DNA from: Edaphobacter bradus
Lineage (GTDB): Bacteria; Acidobacteriota; Terriglobia; Terriglobales; Acidobacteriaceae
NCBI RefSeq assembly: GCF_025685645.1
Contig: NZ_JAGSYF010000002.1
Location: forward strand, 1,445,298-1,509,297
Direction: 5' to 3'
Length of the DNA stretch: 64,000 bases
The position numbers and the translations under genes were made by a program. Positions within the stretch are counted from its first letter, which is position 1. Every line of letters begins with the position of its first letter. Below, in pieces: positions 8,411 through 17,711 of the stretch. A model generated the notes under the pieces. The model saw only the letters and a list, made by a program, of their open reading frames with translations, did no database searches and was not told where the DNA came from.

Positions 8411-9505
8411 TTAGCGCTTTCTCAGCTCGGGTTCGAGGTCCTCGTAGGTGTCCATGATCTGACCTGCAAACAGGGACAGATTGCTGCGGAAGACAACGTG
8501 CGGGGCAAGGCGCACCGCCGGCTGCGTCTTCTCCTCGCTGCGAAGGTATTGGATCAGAGACTCGAAGGCAACCTTGCCCTGGGTGTAAGGGCGTTGGTGA
8601 ATGGTCGCGAGCACCTTCCCGAACTCGATCAGCGGCACAAGCTCCTGGAAGAGGTCGGTCGTGACGATCTGAATCTTTCCCAGCAGATGGAGCTCGTCAA
8701 GGGCCTTGAGGACAGGAATGCTGTTAGCCGTGCTGAGGTAAATACCCTGCGGACGGCCTTTGCTTTTCATCAGCGCAAGCGCCTGTTGATAGGCCTGCTT
8801 CGGCTGTTCGTGGCTCTCGAGGGCGGGCAGCAGCGAAAGATGAGGCGCTTGAACGGCGAGCGTCGCGGCAAAGCCACGCAGCTTCTCCGCATGGTCCAGC
8901 GTAAAGAGTTCGCCACTGAAGACGGCGACGTTGGCCTTCTGGCGAAGGTTCATGGCCAACAACTCCGCAGCGATCGCGCCACTGGCATAGGCATGGGCCG
9001 CTACGAAGCCCATGCGGTCCGTGTTAGGAGCATCGCTTCCGACACACATCATCGCTGTGCCATCGCGCGAGAGTTTGCGGATCACCGCGTCAAACTTCCG
9101 TGTGTCACCGGGCAGGAAGATGATGCCGTCGTAGTGTCGCTCCATCGCAGCTTCTACCGCTTGGACGTCCCCGACTCCGAGGCGCGGGTACTCATGAAAG
9201 TCGAGCGTGATCTGCATCCCCACGGTCTCGGCGGCCGCCGCGCGGATGCCGGCTCGGACCGGATCGAAGAAGTGGGAGATGTGCTTGGGAAGAATCGCGG
9301 CGATCGAGAGCTTGCGGTTCAGCTTCAGCGCCTGGGCGGCGAGGTTCGGTTTATATCCGAGGTGCTCCGCCGTCTGCAGGACGCGATTCTTGGTCTTTTC
9401 GCTGACTCCGGTGCGTCCGTGGAGGGCACGATCGACGGTCCCGATCGACACGCCCAGCGCACGGGCGATCTCCTTGATTCCGGACGTACCTTTAGTATCC
9501 GACAT
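8411..9505 (-). CDS. LacI-family transcriptional regulator
   Basis: This 364-residue repressor-type protein has an N-terminal helix-turn-helix and hinge (residues about 9-60, IKEIARALGVSIGTVDRAL then GYKPNLAAQALK). A periplasmic-binding-protein-like sensor domain follows (IAAILPKHISHFFDPVRAGI, DGIIFLPGD, VAVFSGELF), of the type that binds sugars. The ATG at 9505 follows AGGTG. The gene is divergent from GH36 and convergent with GH97. By position it is the candidate regulator of locus 1, whose promoters share a TAAC-N7-GTTA type site. I did not see that site in its own upstream region, so autoregulation is not supported. The inducer is presumably a galactose-containing sugar, by context only. 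Confidence 0.9.
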   Translation of the reverse strand: MSDTKGTSGIKEIARALGVSIGTVDRALHGRTGVSEKTKNRVLQTAEHLGYKPNLAAQALKLNRKLSIAAILPKHISHFFDPVRAGIRAAAAETVGMQITLDFHEYPRLGVGDVQAVEAAMERHYDGIIFLPGDTRKFDAVIRKLSRDGTAMMCVGSDAPNTDRMGFVAAHAYASGAIAAELLAMNLRQKANVAVFSGELFTLDHAEKLRGFAATLAVQAPHLSLLPALESHEQPKQAYQQALALMKSKGRPQGIYLSTANSIPVLKALDELHLLGKIQIVTTDLFQELVPLIEFGKVLATIHQRPYTQGKVAFESLIQYLRSEEKTQPAVRLAPHVVFRSNLSLFAGQIMDTYEDLEPELRKR

Positions 9506-9668
9506 AGCTACACCTGAAAGAGTGGGGTGAGTTCAGGATCAGATCGTCTCACCGCGAACAACGCCATACGTAGCCGAAAAGGCGACCCGCATAGTTTATC
9601 GGGCGTTGCTGCATGGCTTGCTTCACAGACAGCCGATATCTTCAAAGTATAAAGAAGGAGAACAGTTG

Positions 9669-11909
9669 ATGCACTGGATTGAGCCACTTTTTCCCCGTTT
9701 CGCTACCCTTGCTGCCTCCATCCTCCTTGTGGCCGCGGCCGGATCTCCTGGGGCCCAGGCTCAACGCCGGGATACGGTCTCCTTTGATTCGGCTTCTCAT
9801 GTCTTTCGGCTGGATGGAGGCGATACGACTTACGCTTTCGGCGTCAACGAAAACGGTGAGATGCAGTCGGTCTACTGGGGAAAGAGGCTGTCCGGGGCCG
9901 ACCGCTTTGCGGCCGTGAAGGCCTCGCCCGCTGCGGCTGCCTTCGACTTATCGGTGACGACGACACCACACGAGTTCGTGGGGTGGGGAGGAGGTCTGTT
10001 CGTTGAACCAGACCTGAAGGTTACCTTCCCAGATGGGAATCGCGATCTGAAGCTCCGCTACCTCTCCTATGCGAAAGAGGGAAGGGCGCTTTCCGTTGTC
10101 ATGAAGGATATCTCGCGCGAAGTGTTTGTCACCCTGCACTACGAGATTGACCAGGAGACTGGAATACTTCGACGCTGGGCCGATATCGACAACCGGACGA
10201 ATGACTCCATCGTGATCGAGCAGGCTGCTGCAGGCACATGGAACTTGCCGCGTGGTACGGACTATCGGCTGCGTTACCTCACTGGTCGCTGGGCCGCTGA
10301 ATGGAATCTACAGGAGCAGCCGATCCGTCCGGGCAAGATTGTCCTGGAGAGCCGAAGGGGAACGACCGGGGCGCAGAACAATCCATGGTTCGCCATCGAC
10401 CATGAAGGCGACAACGATCAGGAGCACGGCGATGTTTGGTTTGGAGCGCTCGGCTGGAGCGGATCTTGGCAGATCGCGATCGAACAGGACCAGTTGCAGC
10501 AGGTTCGCGTTACCGGTGGGCCAAACGCCTTCGACTTCGGCTATCTTCTCCGCAAAGGCGAACACTTTGAGACGCCATCGTTCTACGGAGGCTACTCTGA
10601 CCATGGCATCGGTGGAGCCTCGCGCGAACTGCATCGCTTTGAGATCGATTCCATTCTGCCGCATCACCCGACACCCAAGCTGCGACCCGTTCTCTACAAC
10701 TCGTGGGAGGCAACGGAGTTCAATGTGGATGAAGCGGGACAGATGGCGCTGGCAGAGAAGGCCGCAAGCATCGGAGTCGAGCGCTTCGTGATGGATGACG
10801 GTTGGTTTGGTCAGCGCAACAACGACCATGCCGGCCTCGGCGATTGGTATGTGAATCCGCAGAAGTTTCCGCATGGGCTCAAGCCCTTGATCGATAAGGT
10901 CCACTCGCTCGGCATGGACTTCGGACTGTGGGTTGAGCCGGAGATGGTGAATCCGGACAGCGATCTCTATCGCAAGCACCCCGATTGGGTCTTAAACTTC
11001 CCTGGCCGGCCGCGCACTGAGGCACGCAACCAACTTGTCTTGAACCTGGCGAGACAGGATGTGCGTGACTATGTGGCCGGGTTCCTCGACAAGTTGCTCA
11101 CTGAGAATGACATTGCTTTTCTGAAGTGGGACTACAATCGCAATTGGTCTGAGCCAGGTTGGCCAGCCGCGGGGAAAGACGCTGAGAAGAACGTCTATGT
11201 GGACTTCATCCGTAACTTCTACTCGATCCTTGCTGAGCTCAGGGCGAAGCATCCGAATGTCGAGATCGAATCCTGTTCAGGTGGCGGGAGCCGTATCGAT
11301 CTCGGGGTGATGCGACTCACCGACGAGGTGTGGCCGTCCGACAATACAGACGCCTCCGATCGCCTGCTCATTCAGAATGGCTTCACGTATGCCTATACGC
11401 CAGGTGTGATGATGGCGTGGGTGACGGACTCTCCCACATGGGTCAACCAGCGGTCGCTGTCGCTCGAGTATCGTTTCCTCTCATCGATGCAGGGCTCGCT
11501 CGGCATCGGCGCCAATCTCAACAAATGGACTCCTGAGGATTTCGCGAAGGCCAAAGCTCTCGTCACCGAATATAAGGCGATCCGCGAGACGATTCAGCGC
11601 GGGGATCTCTACCGCTTAATGACGCCGGAGAGCAACAGTCCATACTCGGTGACCGAAACCGTAGCGAGGGATGGGCGGCAGGTGGTCGCGTTTGCGTTTC
11701 TGCACTCCAGCGCCGAACTCTACCCCTATCCGCGAATCCTTCTCCACGGCTTGGACGAAAATGCGATGTACAACGTGAAGGCGCTCGCCGGAAGGCTCTC
11801 AGACGGAACGCCGCTACAGGGCAGTGGATCGTACTGGATGCACCATGGCGTGGATGTGGATCTTCGCGGGGACTTTCAAGCGGCCGCTTTCGTCCTGACA
11901 CGTCAGTAG
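9669..11909 (+). CDS. GH36 alpha-galactosidase, secreted
   Basis: This enzyme of about 746 residues releases alpha-galactose from oligosaccharides. A Sec signal peptide ends near residue 35 (GAQAQ). The N-terminal beta-supersandwich is followed by a TIM barrel with MDDGWFGQRNNDHAGLGDW, LWVEPEMVN, FLKWDYNRNW and IESCSGGGSRID, which are textbook GH36 motifs. Asp488 in KWDYN fits the nucleophile and Asp558 in PSDNTDA the acid/base. The start at 9669 is supported by AGAAGGAG eight bases upstream; an in-frame ATG at 9606 has no such site and would bury the signal peptide. It is divergent from the LacI gene. No operator copy was seen in the 163-bp intergenic region, so its control is unclear. Confidence 0.92.
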   Translation: MHWIEPLFPRFATLAASILLVAAAGSPGAQAQRRDTVSFDSASHVFRLDGGDTTYAFGVNENGEMQSVYWGKRLSGADRFAAVKASPAAAAFDLSVTTTPHEFVGWGGGLFVEPDLKVTFPDGNRDLKLRYLSYAKEGRALSVVMKDISREVFVTLHYEIDQETGILRRWADIDNRTNDSIVIEQAAAGTWNLPRGTDYRLRYLTGRWAAEWNLQEQPIRPGKIVLESRRGTTGAQNNPWFAIDHEGDNDQEHGDVWFGALGWSGSWQIAIEQDQLQQVRVTGGPNAFDFGYLLRKGEHFETPSFYGGYSDHGIGGASRELHRFEIDSILPHHPTPKLRPVLYNSWEATEFNVDEAGQMALAEKAASIGVERFVMDDGWFGQRNNDHAGLGDWYVNPQKFPHGLKPLIDKVHSLGMDFGLWVEPEMVNPDSDLYRKHPDWVLNFPGRPRTEARNQLVLNLARQDVRDYVAGFLDKLLTENDIAFLKWDYNRNWSEPGWPAAGKDAEKNVYVDFIRNFYSILAELRAKHPNVEIESCSGGGSRIDLGVMRLTDEVWPSDNTDASDRLLIQNGFTYAYTPGVMMAWVTDSPTWVNQRSLSLEYRFLSSMQGSLGIGANLNKWTPEDFAKAKALVTEYKAIRETIQRGDLYRLMTPESNSPYSVTETVARDGRQVVAFAFLHSSAELYPYPRILLHGLDENAMYNVKALAGRLSDGTPLQGSGSYWMHHGVDVDLRGDFQAAAFVLTRQ

Positions 11910-12181
11910 TCCTCGAACCCAAACCGGCCTCAAGCCGGAAGTTCCTTGACCGGGAGGGTAGTGGGTAATGACTTCAACCCTTGGGAGGGAATGTGCGAGT
12001 CGGCGGTTGTAACCAAGAATCAGCACTCGGTCGTATATTGGGAGAACGGCTGTTGGTGAGGGTTGCTCTTGTGGCCGTGAGCCTCTTAGCCGCAATTTGT
12101 CGCAGAGTGTTAGCCTTGGTTCGCTTGTCTTGTACACTCCCATGCACGTTGATCACGCGGATCCTATCCTGTGTCTAGTCA
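11910..12181. other. Non-coding spacer with one weak hairpin
   Basis: Nothing gene-like is seen. CCGGC (11924-11928) and GCCGG (11934-11938) form a five-bp stem shortly after the GH36 stop, without a T run. It is at best a weak terminator. Confidence 0.4.
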
Positions 12182-12540
12182 ATTGCCCTGAATTCTGGGC
12201 CGTGTAGGCGAGGTCGTAATCTGAGCCATGCCTCAGACCGTCACCTTCCAATGCCTTTTTGCAGAGTGGATCGAAGTTCGCGGTAAAGACCGTCTTCCGC
12301 TTGCCGTCGCGAAACAGCTTCGCGATCCAGATGTGGTTGGTGTTGGTGTGACCGGTGAACCATGTCGATTCGCGTTGTAGACCTCGAGGAGCTGGTCAAT
12401 GTTGGTGTTGTTTCCCAAGGTTTGAAATGAATGCCTCAAACGGGCGTTCGGTCAGGATCTTTTCGATCGACGCCACGGGGGCTCGCGTCTTGGCTGAGAT
12501 GTTCTCGATCAGCGTAGGGACGCTTTGCGCTGAGCCACGG
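12182..12540 (-). pseudogene. SIR2-like domain protein remnant
   Basis: Three short minus-strand frames join into one plausible protein when two frameshifts are allowed. They read SVPTLIENISAKTRAP then ILTERPFEAFISNLGKQ, then NIDQLLEVYN, then NTNHIWIAKLFRDGKRKTVF continuing TANFDPLCKKALE. The last part matches the usual SIR2-like pattern in which a His-containing segment is followed by a strand reading TxNFDxLxExAL. Such domains are NAD-processing modules, often found in anti-phage proteins. Start, Gly-rich NAD site and C-terminus are missing, so nothing functional remains. The call rests on one motif and is moderate. Confidence 0.5.
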
Positions 12541-12554
12541 GCATAAACTTGACC

Positions 12555-12591
12555 GAAAAGACCAGAACGCCCCCATCGGGGGCGTTCTGGT
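12555..12591 (-). terminator. Strong intrinsic terminator of the GH27-CBM35 gene
   Basis: A 14-bp perfect stem (12561-12574 with 12578-12591) around a three-base loop is followed on the minus strand by CTTTTC. It lies 33 bases beyond the stop codon of the upstream gene and is the cleanest terminator in the window. Confidence 0.85.
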
Positions 12592-12623
12592 TGAGCGGGG
12601 TTGCCTTCTGGTGTGGGTGCCTG

Positions 12624-15600
12624 TTATTGCACCGTAACCAGCAGGGGCGCCTTCTGCGTCACCGCACCTGAGGTCACGGTGATAGTTGCTTGGGTGGTGA
12701 CCGGCGGCTGGGCAGCCCCTCCGCATCCGGACAGCATCGTAAAGCCGAGCGCCGCCAGGCACAGCACGGCGAGCAGGTTCACCATGCGGCGACGACGTGC
12801 GTTGAACGCGAAGAATCCGAGTCCGAAGATCGCCGGAATGATCGCCATCGATGCAGTGACGGTATTGGATGCGGTGACGGTGAGAGTGGTCGTTCCGGCA
12901 GTGGAGCCGGAGATGTTCAGGGTCGATGGGTTGAAGCTGCAGGACACGCCGGACGGCAGGCCACTGCAGGCTAAGTTGACGGTGCCGCTGAAGCCGTTCT
13001 GCCCGGTCACGGTGAGGGTGACTGTGCCAGATTTGCCGCGCGAGATCACCATGGTTGGCACGTTCAGCGAGAGCGCTATGCTGGGAGGGGGAAGGTTGAT
13101 GGTGTACGCAGCGGAGCCGACTGCGCTGGTCAGGTAGCCCGACGCAACCGCGATTGCCTTGATGGTTTCATTGGCGCCCACAGTGAGCGGGTTGCTGTAC
13201 ACGGACGAGTTCACCGTCGGCGTGCTGCCGTCGGTGGTGTAGTAGATGGTGGCCCCGGTCGTTGCATCGGCGATGGCGACTGACTGGACCGATGTATAGG
13301 TGCCGGCGACCGGAGTGAAGGTGGGGGTTGCTGCCGTGGGAAGGGTGATGATGTACGAAGCGGAGACTACTGGGCTATCCGGGTATCCGGAACCCGTGGC
13401 ATATGCGTTGATCGTCTCGTTCGCCGTGACTACGATCGGTGCAGAGTAGACAGGCGAGGTCGCGGTGGGGGCCGAACCGTCCGTCGTGTAGTGGATGGTC
13501 GCACCATTCACTGCATCGGAGAGGACGATCTGCTGCGGTCCCACGTAGGTCCCGGCCGGTGGGGTGAACATCGGTGGGGCAATGTTGGTGAGGTTTACCA
13601 CATAAGTCGCTGAGGCGATGTTGCTGTCCGGGAAGTTGGGAGCAATCGCGATGGCTTTGAGCGTCTCGCTGCTGCGCACCGTGACCGGGCCGGTGTACTG
13701 CGTCGATGCGGAAGATGGGGTTGAGCCATCCTTCGTGTAGTAAATCGTCGCTCCGGGAGTTGTGTCGGTGATGGTCACATTCTGCACCGAGGTATAGGTC
13801 CCCGAAGGAACGGAGATGATCGGAGCGGTGTTGCCACCTCCGGAGACGGCGATCAGATCGAGCCCGGGAGCGTAGGCGCCTGAGTTCGGATTCGAGAAGA
13901 CGATGGTATTGGGACTTCCTCCGTTCAACTGAACAGACATCGTGTAGGGAACGGGGTCATACCAGCTGTTGCCGCTCAGATTGAGGACTGTAGGCGTGCC
14001 TCCGTTGACCGAGACATAAAAGGTGCGCTGGCCATCGACAACATAATCGAGTTCCAGCTGATATGTGCCCGTCGACGGGACACTGACGTTGTTGAAGGTA
14101 ACGGTATTGCCCGCGCCATTGCCCATGCCGCCGATGTAGGCTCCGCCTGAAGCGCGCGTGCTGTAGTTATAGGCCCCCACGGCTGACCCGGCCTGCGCCG
14201 CAGCCTCGCCTTCATAGACGGTGAAGGTATTGGCAAACTCCTTGCCGTCGCCGCTGATAACAATGCGGTCGAGATCGGCGCCGTAACCGGAGGGGTTATT
14301 GAAGACGATCGTGTTATTGCCAGCACTGAGCGCCACGTTGACAGTAGAACTCTGCGGCAACACATAACTGCCACCGCCCATATTGAGAGATCCGCCCGGT
14401 GCACCATTGACGCTGTACTCCAGCGTTCGAGGTCCCTGCGTCATGCCGTCGATCTCCATGCGGTAGACGCCGGCTGTAGGAACGTTCACGTTGTTGAAGG
14501 TAACGATCGCGTTGCCGCCGATATAGCCGACCTTTGAGCCGCCGGAGCAGGAGGAGCACGAGGCGACCTGGGTACCGCCCGAGAGGGCAGCCGCTTCCGC
14601 CTCGTAGACAGTCCCGCCCGTTACCGGCGTAATCGCCCCATTAGGTGTGACCTTCAGCAGGCGGGAGCCATGCGGCGCCACCATCGCGCTGAAGCTTCCT
14701 GGGAATGCGCCCAGGTCGGTCTGGCTCCAGAGATCACGCACAGCCGTTGCGTTATTGAAGCCGAGATCACTCCAGCGAACGTCGACGCGGTCGGGAAAGG
14801 CGTTGAAGTTGTAGAGCGCAACGTAGACGAACCCGCTGCCTGGATTGGACATCCAGACCTGGTGGAAACCGCCGGTCATCTGCACGGCGGGAGAGCCGGA
14901 CTGATTGACCGCAAGAAGTTCGTCGTTGGTGAAAGCTGAAGTTGCGAAGCTATCCAGCTTGGTGAGGTCTCCTCCGAGGTAGATCGGCGAGTTTGCCATG
15001 AGCCAGATATTTGTCGCCGACATCTTTTCATCGTTCGTGAGGCCGGTGGCCACGGTCGTCGTGCCGCTCGCACCCACCACATCCAGGGAGTCCAGGTCGT
15101 TCCAGCCGAGGGTTGGACCGGCTGAGTGCTCCCAGGCCACGTCGTCATACGCGCGCAGAAGGATACGTGGCCAGTTGGTGAGAGACGGTCCGCAGCTGCC
15201 CTCACACTCCACATCCTCATCGATGCGCCGGGCATTGGCATACTGCTGCCAGGTGCTCTGATAATCCTGATCCATGGCCCAGGACACGGTAAGCCACATG
15301 GGCCGGCCGCTGTTCGCGATGGCCTTCGAATAGGCAGCGACGTCGGGGCGATTGTCGATACTCGTGCTGTTGTTGTCGGAACCTGGTGTCACCGCGTCGA
15401 GCTTGATGAAGTCGACGCCCCAACTCGACCACAGCGCCACGATGGAGTTGATGTACTCCTGCGCACCTGGCTTCGTAAAATCGATCTTGTCATGGTACGG
15501 CTCCCCGGAAGTCGCTCCGAAGGCGTTGCCCGGGGCGTGGGGAGTCACTGCGATGTCGGGGGTGTGATACGAGGTGCCGAGGATCGGATAGTTACCCTGA

Positions 15601-16016
15601 ATCGCAGGCAGTTCGATGCCAGGGATCCAGTAGATACCCACCTTTTGGCCGTTCGCGTGGATGTGTGCGATCAGGCCTTGGATGTCCGGGAACGTTGTCG
15701 TATTGGGGATGGGGCGTCCGTTGCCATCAAAGCTCCCCTGCCAGCCGGAATCGATATTGATATAGACAAAGCCATGCTGTTGAAGCTCGGATGCCTTCAG
15801 GGCGTCGGACTGGGCCTGGACGTTGGCTTGTGTCAGGAAGCCGGGGCTGACGGACTGTTCGCTGAACGTGCTCCAGCCCAAATAGGGCGTTAGCCCCTCT
15901 CCGTTGACCTGGGCATGCAGAGATGCTGTGCTGAGTACAGCACCCACAAGAAACGCAGCCACGCCAAGAGCGAGGCGCCTTCCTAAAGATTTGTTGCGGG
16001 AACGGGTAGATTTCAT
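12624..16016 (-). CDS. Modular GH27 alpha-galactosidase with two CBM35-like modules and three chitobiase-type repeats
   Basis: About 1130 residues. A Sec signal peptide (1-36, ending LHAQ) precedes a GH27 barrel (about 40-440) with PYLGWSTF, NIDSGWQG, VDFIKLDAV (nucleophile Asp) and an ARRIDEDVE segment as probable acid/base. Two CBM35-like modules follow (each starting YEAEAAA or YEGEAAA and ending around DLDRI or GLDLI). Then come three copies of a chitobiase/hexosaminidase C-terminal-like repeat (GATIYYTTDGSTPT motif), an Ig-like domain, a hydrophobic segment, RRRR, a second hydrophobic segment ending SGCGG, and a short beta tail. The ATG at 16016 has TTGGAG upstream, better than the in-frame ATG at 16037. 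It has its own promoter and operator. It probably strips galactose from an insoluble polysaccharide at the cell surface. Confidence 0.88.
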   Translation of the reverse strand: MKSTRSRNKSLGRRLALGVAAFLVGAVLSTASLHAQVNGEGLTPYLGWSTFSEQSVSPGFLTQANVQAQSDALKASELQQHGFVYINIDSGWQGSFDGNGRPIPNTTTFPDIQGLIAHIHANGQKVGIYWIPGIELPAIQGNYPILGTSYHTPDIAVTPHAPGNAFGATSGEPYHDKIDFTKPGAQEYINSIVALWSSWGVDFIKLDAVTPGSDNNSTSIDNRPDVAAYSKAIANSGRPMWLTVSWAMDQDYQSTWQQYANARRIDEDVECEGSCGPSLTNWPRILLRAYDDVAWEHSAGPTLGWNDLDSLDVVGASGTTTVATGLTNDEKMSATNIWLMANSPIYLGGDLTKLDSFATSAFTNDELLAVNQSGSPAVQMTGGFHQVWMSNPGSGFVYVALYNFNAFPDRVDVRWSDLGFNNATAVRDLWSQTDLGAFPGSFSAMVAPHGSRLLKVTPNGAITPVTGGTVYEAEAAALSGGTQVASCSSCSGGSKVGYIGGNAIVTFNNVNVPTAGVYRMEIDGMTQGPRTLEYSVNGAPGGSLNMGGGSYVLPQSSTVNVALSAGNNTIVFNNPSGYGADLDRIVISGDGKEFANTFTVYEGEAAAQAGSAVGAYNYSTRASGGAYIGGMGNGAGNTVTFNNVSVPSTGTYQLELDYVVDGQRTFYVSVNGGTPTVLNLSGNSWYDPVPYTMSVQLNGGSPNTIVFSNPNSGAYAPGLDLIAVSGGGNTAPIISVPSGTYTSVQNVTITDTTPGATIYYTKDGSTPSSASTQYTGPVTVRSSETLKAIAIAPNFPDSNIASATYVVNLTNIAPPMFTPPAGTYVGPQQIVLSDAVNGATIHYTTDGSAPTATSPVYSAPIVVTANETINAYATGSGYPDSPVVSASYIITLPTAATPTFTPVAGTYTSVQSVAIADATTGATIYYTTDGSTPTVNSSVYSNPLTVGANETIKAIAVASGYLTSAVGSAAYTINLPPPSIALSLNVPTMVISRGKSGTVTLTVTGQNGFSGTVNLACSGLPSGVSCSFNPSTLNISGSTAGTTTLTVTASNTVTASMAIIPAIFGLGFFAFNARRRRMVNLLAVLCLAALGFTMLSGCGGAAQPPVTTQATITVTSGAVTQKAPLLVTVQ

Positions 16017-16183
16017 TGAAGCTCCAAGGTAGATCATCTAGCCAATAAGGCGGCTTACTCGCGCACATACGCGACCGTCAGCGAGAGTCCTGCACACTGC
16101 TGCTTCAGCCAACGGTTCCGCACCTCATCAATCCAGACGGCGCCGGCAGAGAAGAGACGAGCGTCTGAAAAGATGAACGTGTA

Positions 16184-16198
16184 TAACCGTGTACGATA
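16184..16198. promoter_or_regulatory. Locus 1 operator copy C (probable LacI-family site)
   Basis: TAACCGTGTACGATA differs by one base from the copy at 21192-21206 and forms an imperfect TAAC-N7-GTTA palindrome. It lies downstream of the promoter of the GH27-CBM35 gene. Confidence 0.6.
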
Positions 16199-16208
16199 AC
16201 GCTCGCTA

Positions 16209-16238
16209 AGATTGCATACTTGGACGCACTCTTGTCAA
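16209..16238 (-). promoter_or_regulatory. Putative promoter of the GH27-CBM35 gene
   Basis: On the minus strand TTGACA (16233-16238) is followed after 18 bases by CAATCT (16209-16214). The -35 is perfect and the -10 poor. Operator copy C lies about ten bases downstream. Confidence 0.5.
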
Positions 16239-16274
16239 GAGTAATCGCAGAAGTTCAGACGGGAATTTTGTGCA

Positions 16275-17708
16275 CTATTGGCGGGTAAGACTGCGCTCAA
16301 TCTCCTCTAAACTACGGCCACTCGTCTCCGGGACACAGAGTTGGACCAGAACAAACCCGGCAAGGCAGATCAGGCCGTAGGCGCAGAAGATGCCTCCCGT
16401 GGTGAGCGCTCGATTGAGAATGGGAAATGTGTACGTTAACGCAAAGGAGGCGATCCAGAGGGCGCTGACCGCGGCGGAGATTGCTTGAGACCGCACGCGG
16501 TTGGGAAATATCTCCGCGATCAGTACCCAGGTCACCGGAGCCAGCGTCAGCGCGTAGCAGGCAATCGCGCTGAGGGTCAGGATCAAGACGGCGATGCCCT
16601 TCCAGTTCGCGTGGTAGGCCATGGCGCAGAGCAGGTGCGAGATGCCGATGCCGAGGCAGCCGAATAGCATGAGCCAGCGCCGACCGACTCGGTCGACGAG
16701 CAGCATGGCGAGAATGGTGAAGATCAGATTGATAGCGCCGGTGATGACAATGTTCAGGAGGATGTCGTTTGAGCCGTATCCAGCGCTGCGGTAGACCTCC
16801 GCCGCGTAGTTGAACAGCACGTTGATCCCGGTCCACTGCTGGAGAATCGCCAGCGCAACGCCGATGAGGAGGATACGACGCACGGGACGACGAAACAGCT
16901 CACGCCACGTGGACGGCTCCGCAAGGCGCTCTGCCTCGACCGTAGCCTCGATGTTGGCTACCTCCGCGCGCGCGTAAAACGGTCCGCCGACCCTGGTGAG
17001 GACAGCGTCTGCCTGGTCCTTACGTTTATGGGTGAGCAGCCAACGCGGACTTTCGGGGATGAAGAACGAGGCGATCGTAAAAATAGCCGCTGGAACTGCA
17101 ACCGCAGTGAACATCCATCGCCAGCCGTACTGAACATTCCAGGTAGCAAAGAGGGAAGCTTCACTAAGTCCGGAGGGTGTGGGTCTGGCAATTTGCCAGT
17201 TGGCGATCTGTGCCAGCAGGATCCCGATGACGATCGCGAACTGGTTCAGGCTCACAAGCCTCCCGCGGAGCTCCGCGGGACTGATCTCCGCGATGTAGAG
17301 CGGTGAGACGTTCGAAGCAAGTCCGATCGCAATGCCTCCCGTGATGCGCCAGGCAATGAACGCGTCGAAGGTGTGAGCCCATCCCGTCAGGATCGAGGAG
17401 ACGGCGAAGAGGATCGCGGCGACCAGAAGAATCGGCCGCCTTCCGAAGCGCTCCGCAAGATAACCGGCTGCGAGCGAGCCGATCAGGCAGCCGATCAAGG
17501 CACAGCTGTTCGCCCACCCGACGATGGCGGGAGAGGACAGGTGGAAATAGACCTCGTAGAACTCGCGCGCCCCCCCGATGACGACCCAGTCGTAGCCAAA
17601 CAGCAGGCCTCCCAGGGCCGCCACGATGGCGATGCCCCAGACGTAGCCGCCTGGCTCAGCCGGGACGATGAATACTGACCTGGTTGTCGTGATGGAGGGT
17701 GCCTGCAT
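16275..17708 (-). CDS. MFS sugar porter
   Basis: This 477-residue inner-membrane symporter has twelve hydrophobic segments and classic sugar-porter signatures: GGLLFGYDWVVIGGA in TM1, RFGRRPILL after TM2, PESPRWLL before the central loop, QQWTGINVLFNYAAEVYR in TM7, DRVGRRWLML after TM8 and PETSGRSLEEIE at the C-terminus. It should import a monosaccharide or short oligosaccharide with protons. The start ATG (17708) lies three bases beyond the stop of the DUF5107-TPR gene, so the two form one transcript driven from about 21.24 kb. The same gene order recurs at 57124-61947. Confidence 0.92.
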   Translation of the reverse strand: MQAPSITTTRSVFIVPAEPGGYVWGIAIVAALGGLLFGYDWVVIGGAREFYEVYFHLSSPAIVGWANSCALIGCLIGSLAAGYLAERFGRRPILLVAAILFAVSSILTGWAHTFDAFIAWRITGGIAIGLASNVSPLYIAEISPAELRGRLVSLNQFAIVIGILLAQIANWQIARPTPSGLSEASLFATWNVQYGWRWMFTAVAVPAAIFTIASFFIPESPRWLLTHKRKDQADAVLTRVGGPFYARAEVANIEATVEAERLAEPSTWRELFRRPVRRILLIGVALAILQQWTGINVLFNYAAEVYRSAGYGSNDILLNIVITGAINLIFTILAMLLVDRVGRRWLMLFGCLGIGISHLLCAMAYHANWKGIAVLILTLSAIACYALTLAPVTWVLIAEIFPNRVRSQAISAAVSALWIASFALTYTFPILNRALTTGGIFCAYGLICLAGFVLVQLCVPETSGRSLEEIERSLTRQ

Positions 17709-17711
17709 GGA

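Noticed and set aside
8354..9517. 387-codon frame antisense to the LacI gene
   Set aside because: The LacI frame has a clear helix-turn-helix and sensor domain. The antisense frame has no recognisable fold.
9506..9668. A fifth LacI-type operator between the LacI and GH36 genes
   Set aside because: CCATACGTAGCC shares only a few bases with the motif and has no TAAC/GTTA arms.
13080..13800. Repeated segments that might be a CRISPR or tandem DNA repeat
   Set aside because: They are three diverged copies of a protein domain (chitobiase-type) in one reading frame, not near-identical repeats with spacers.
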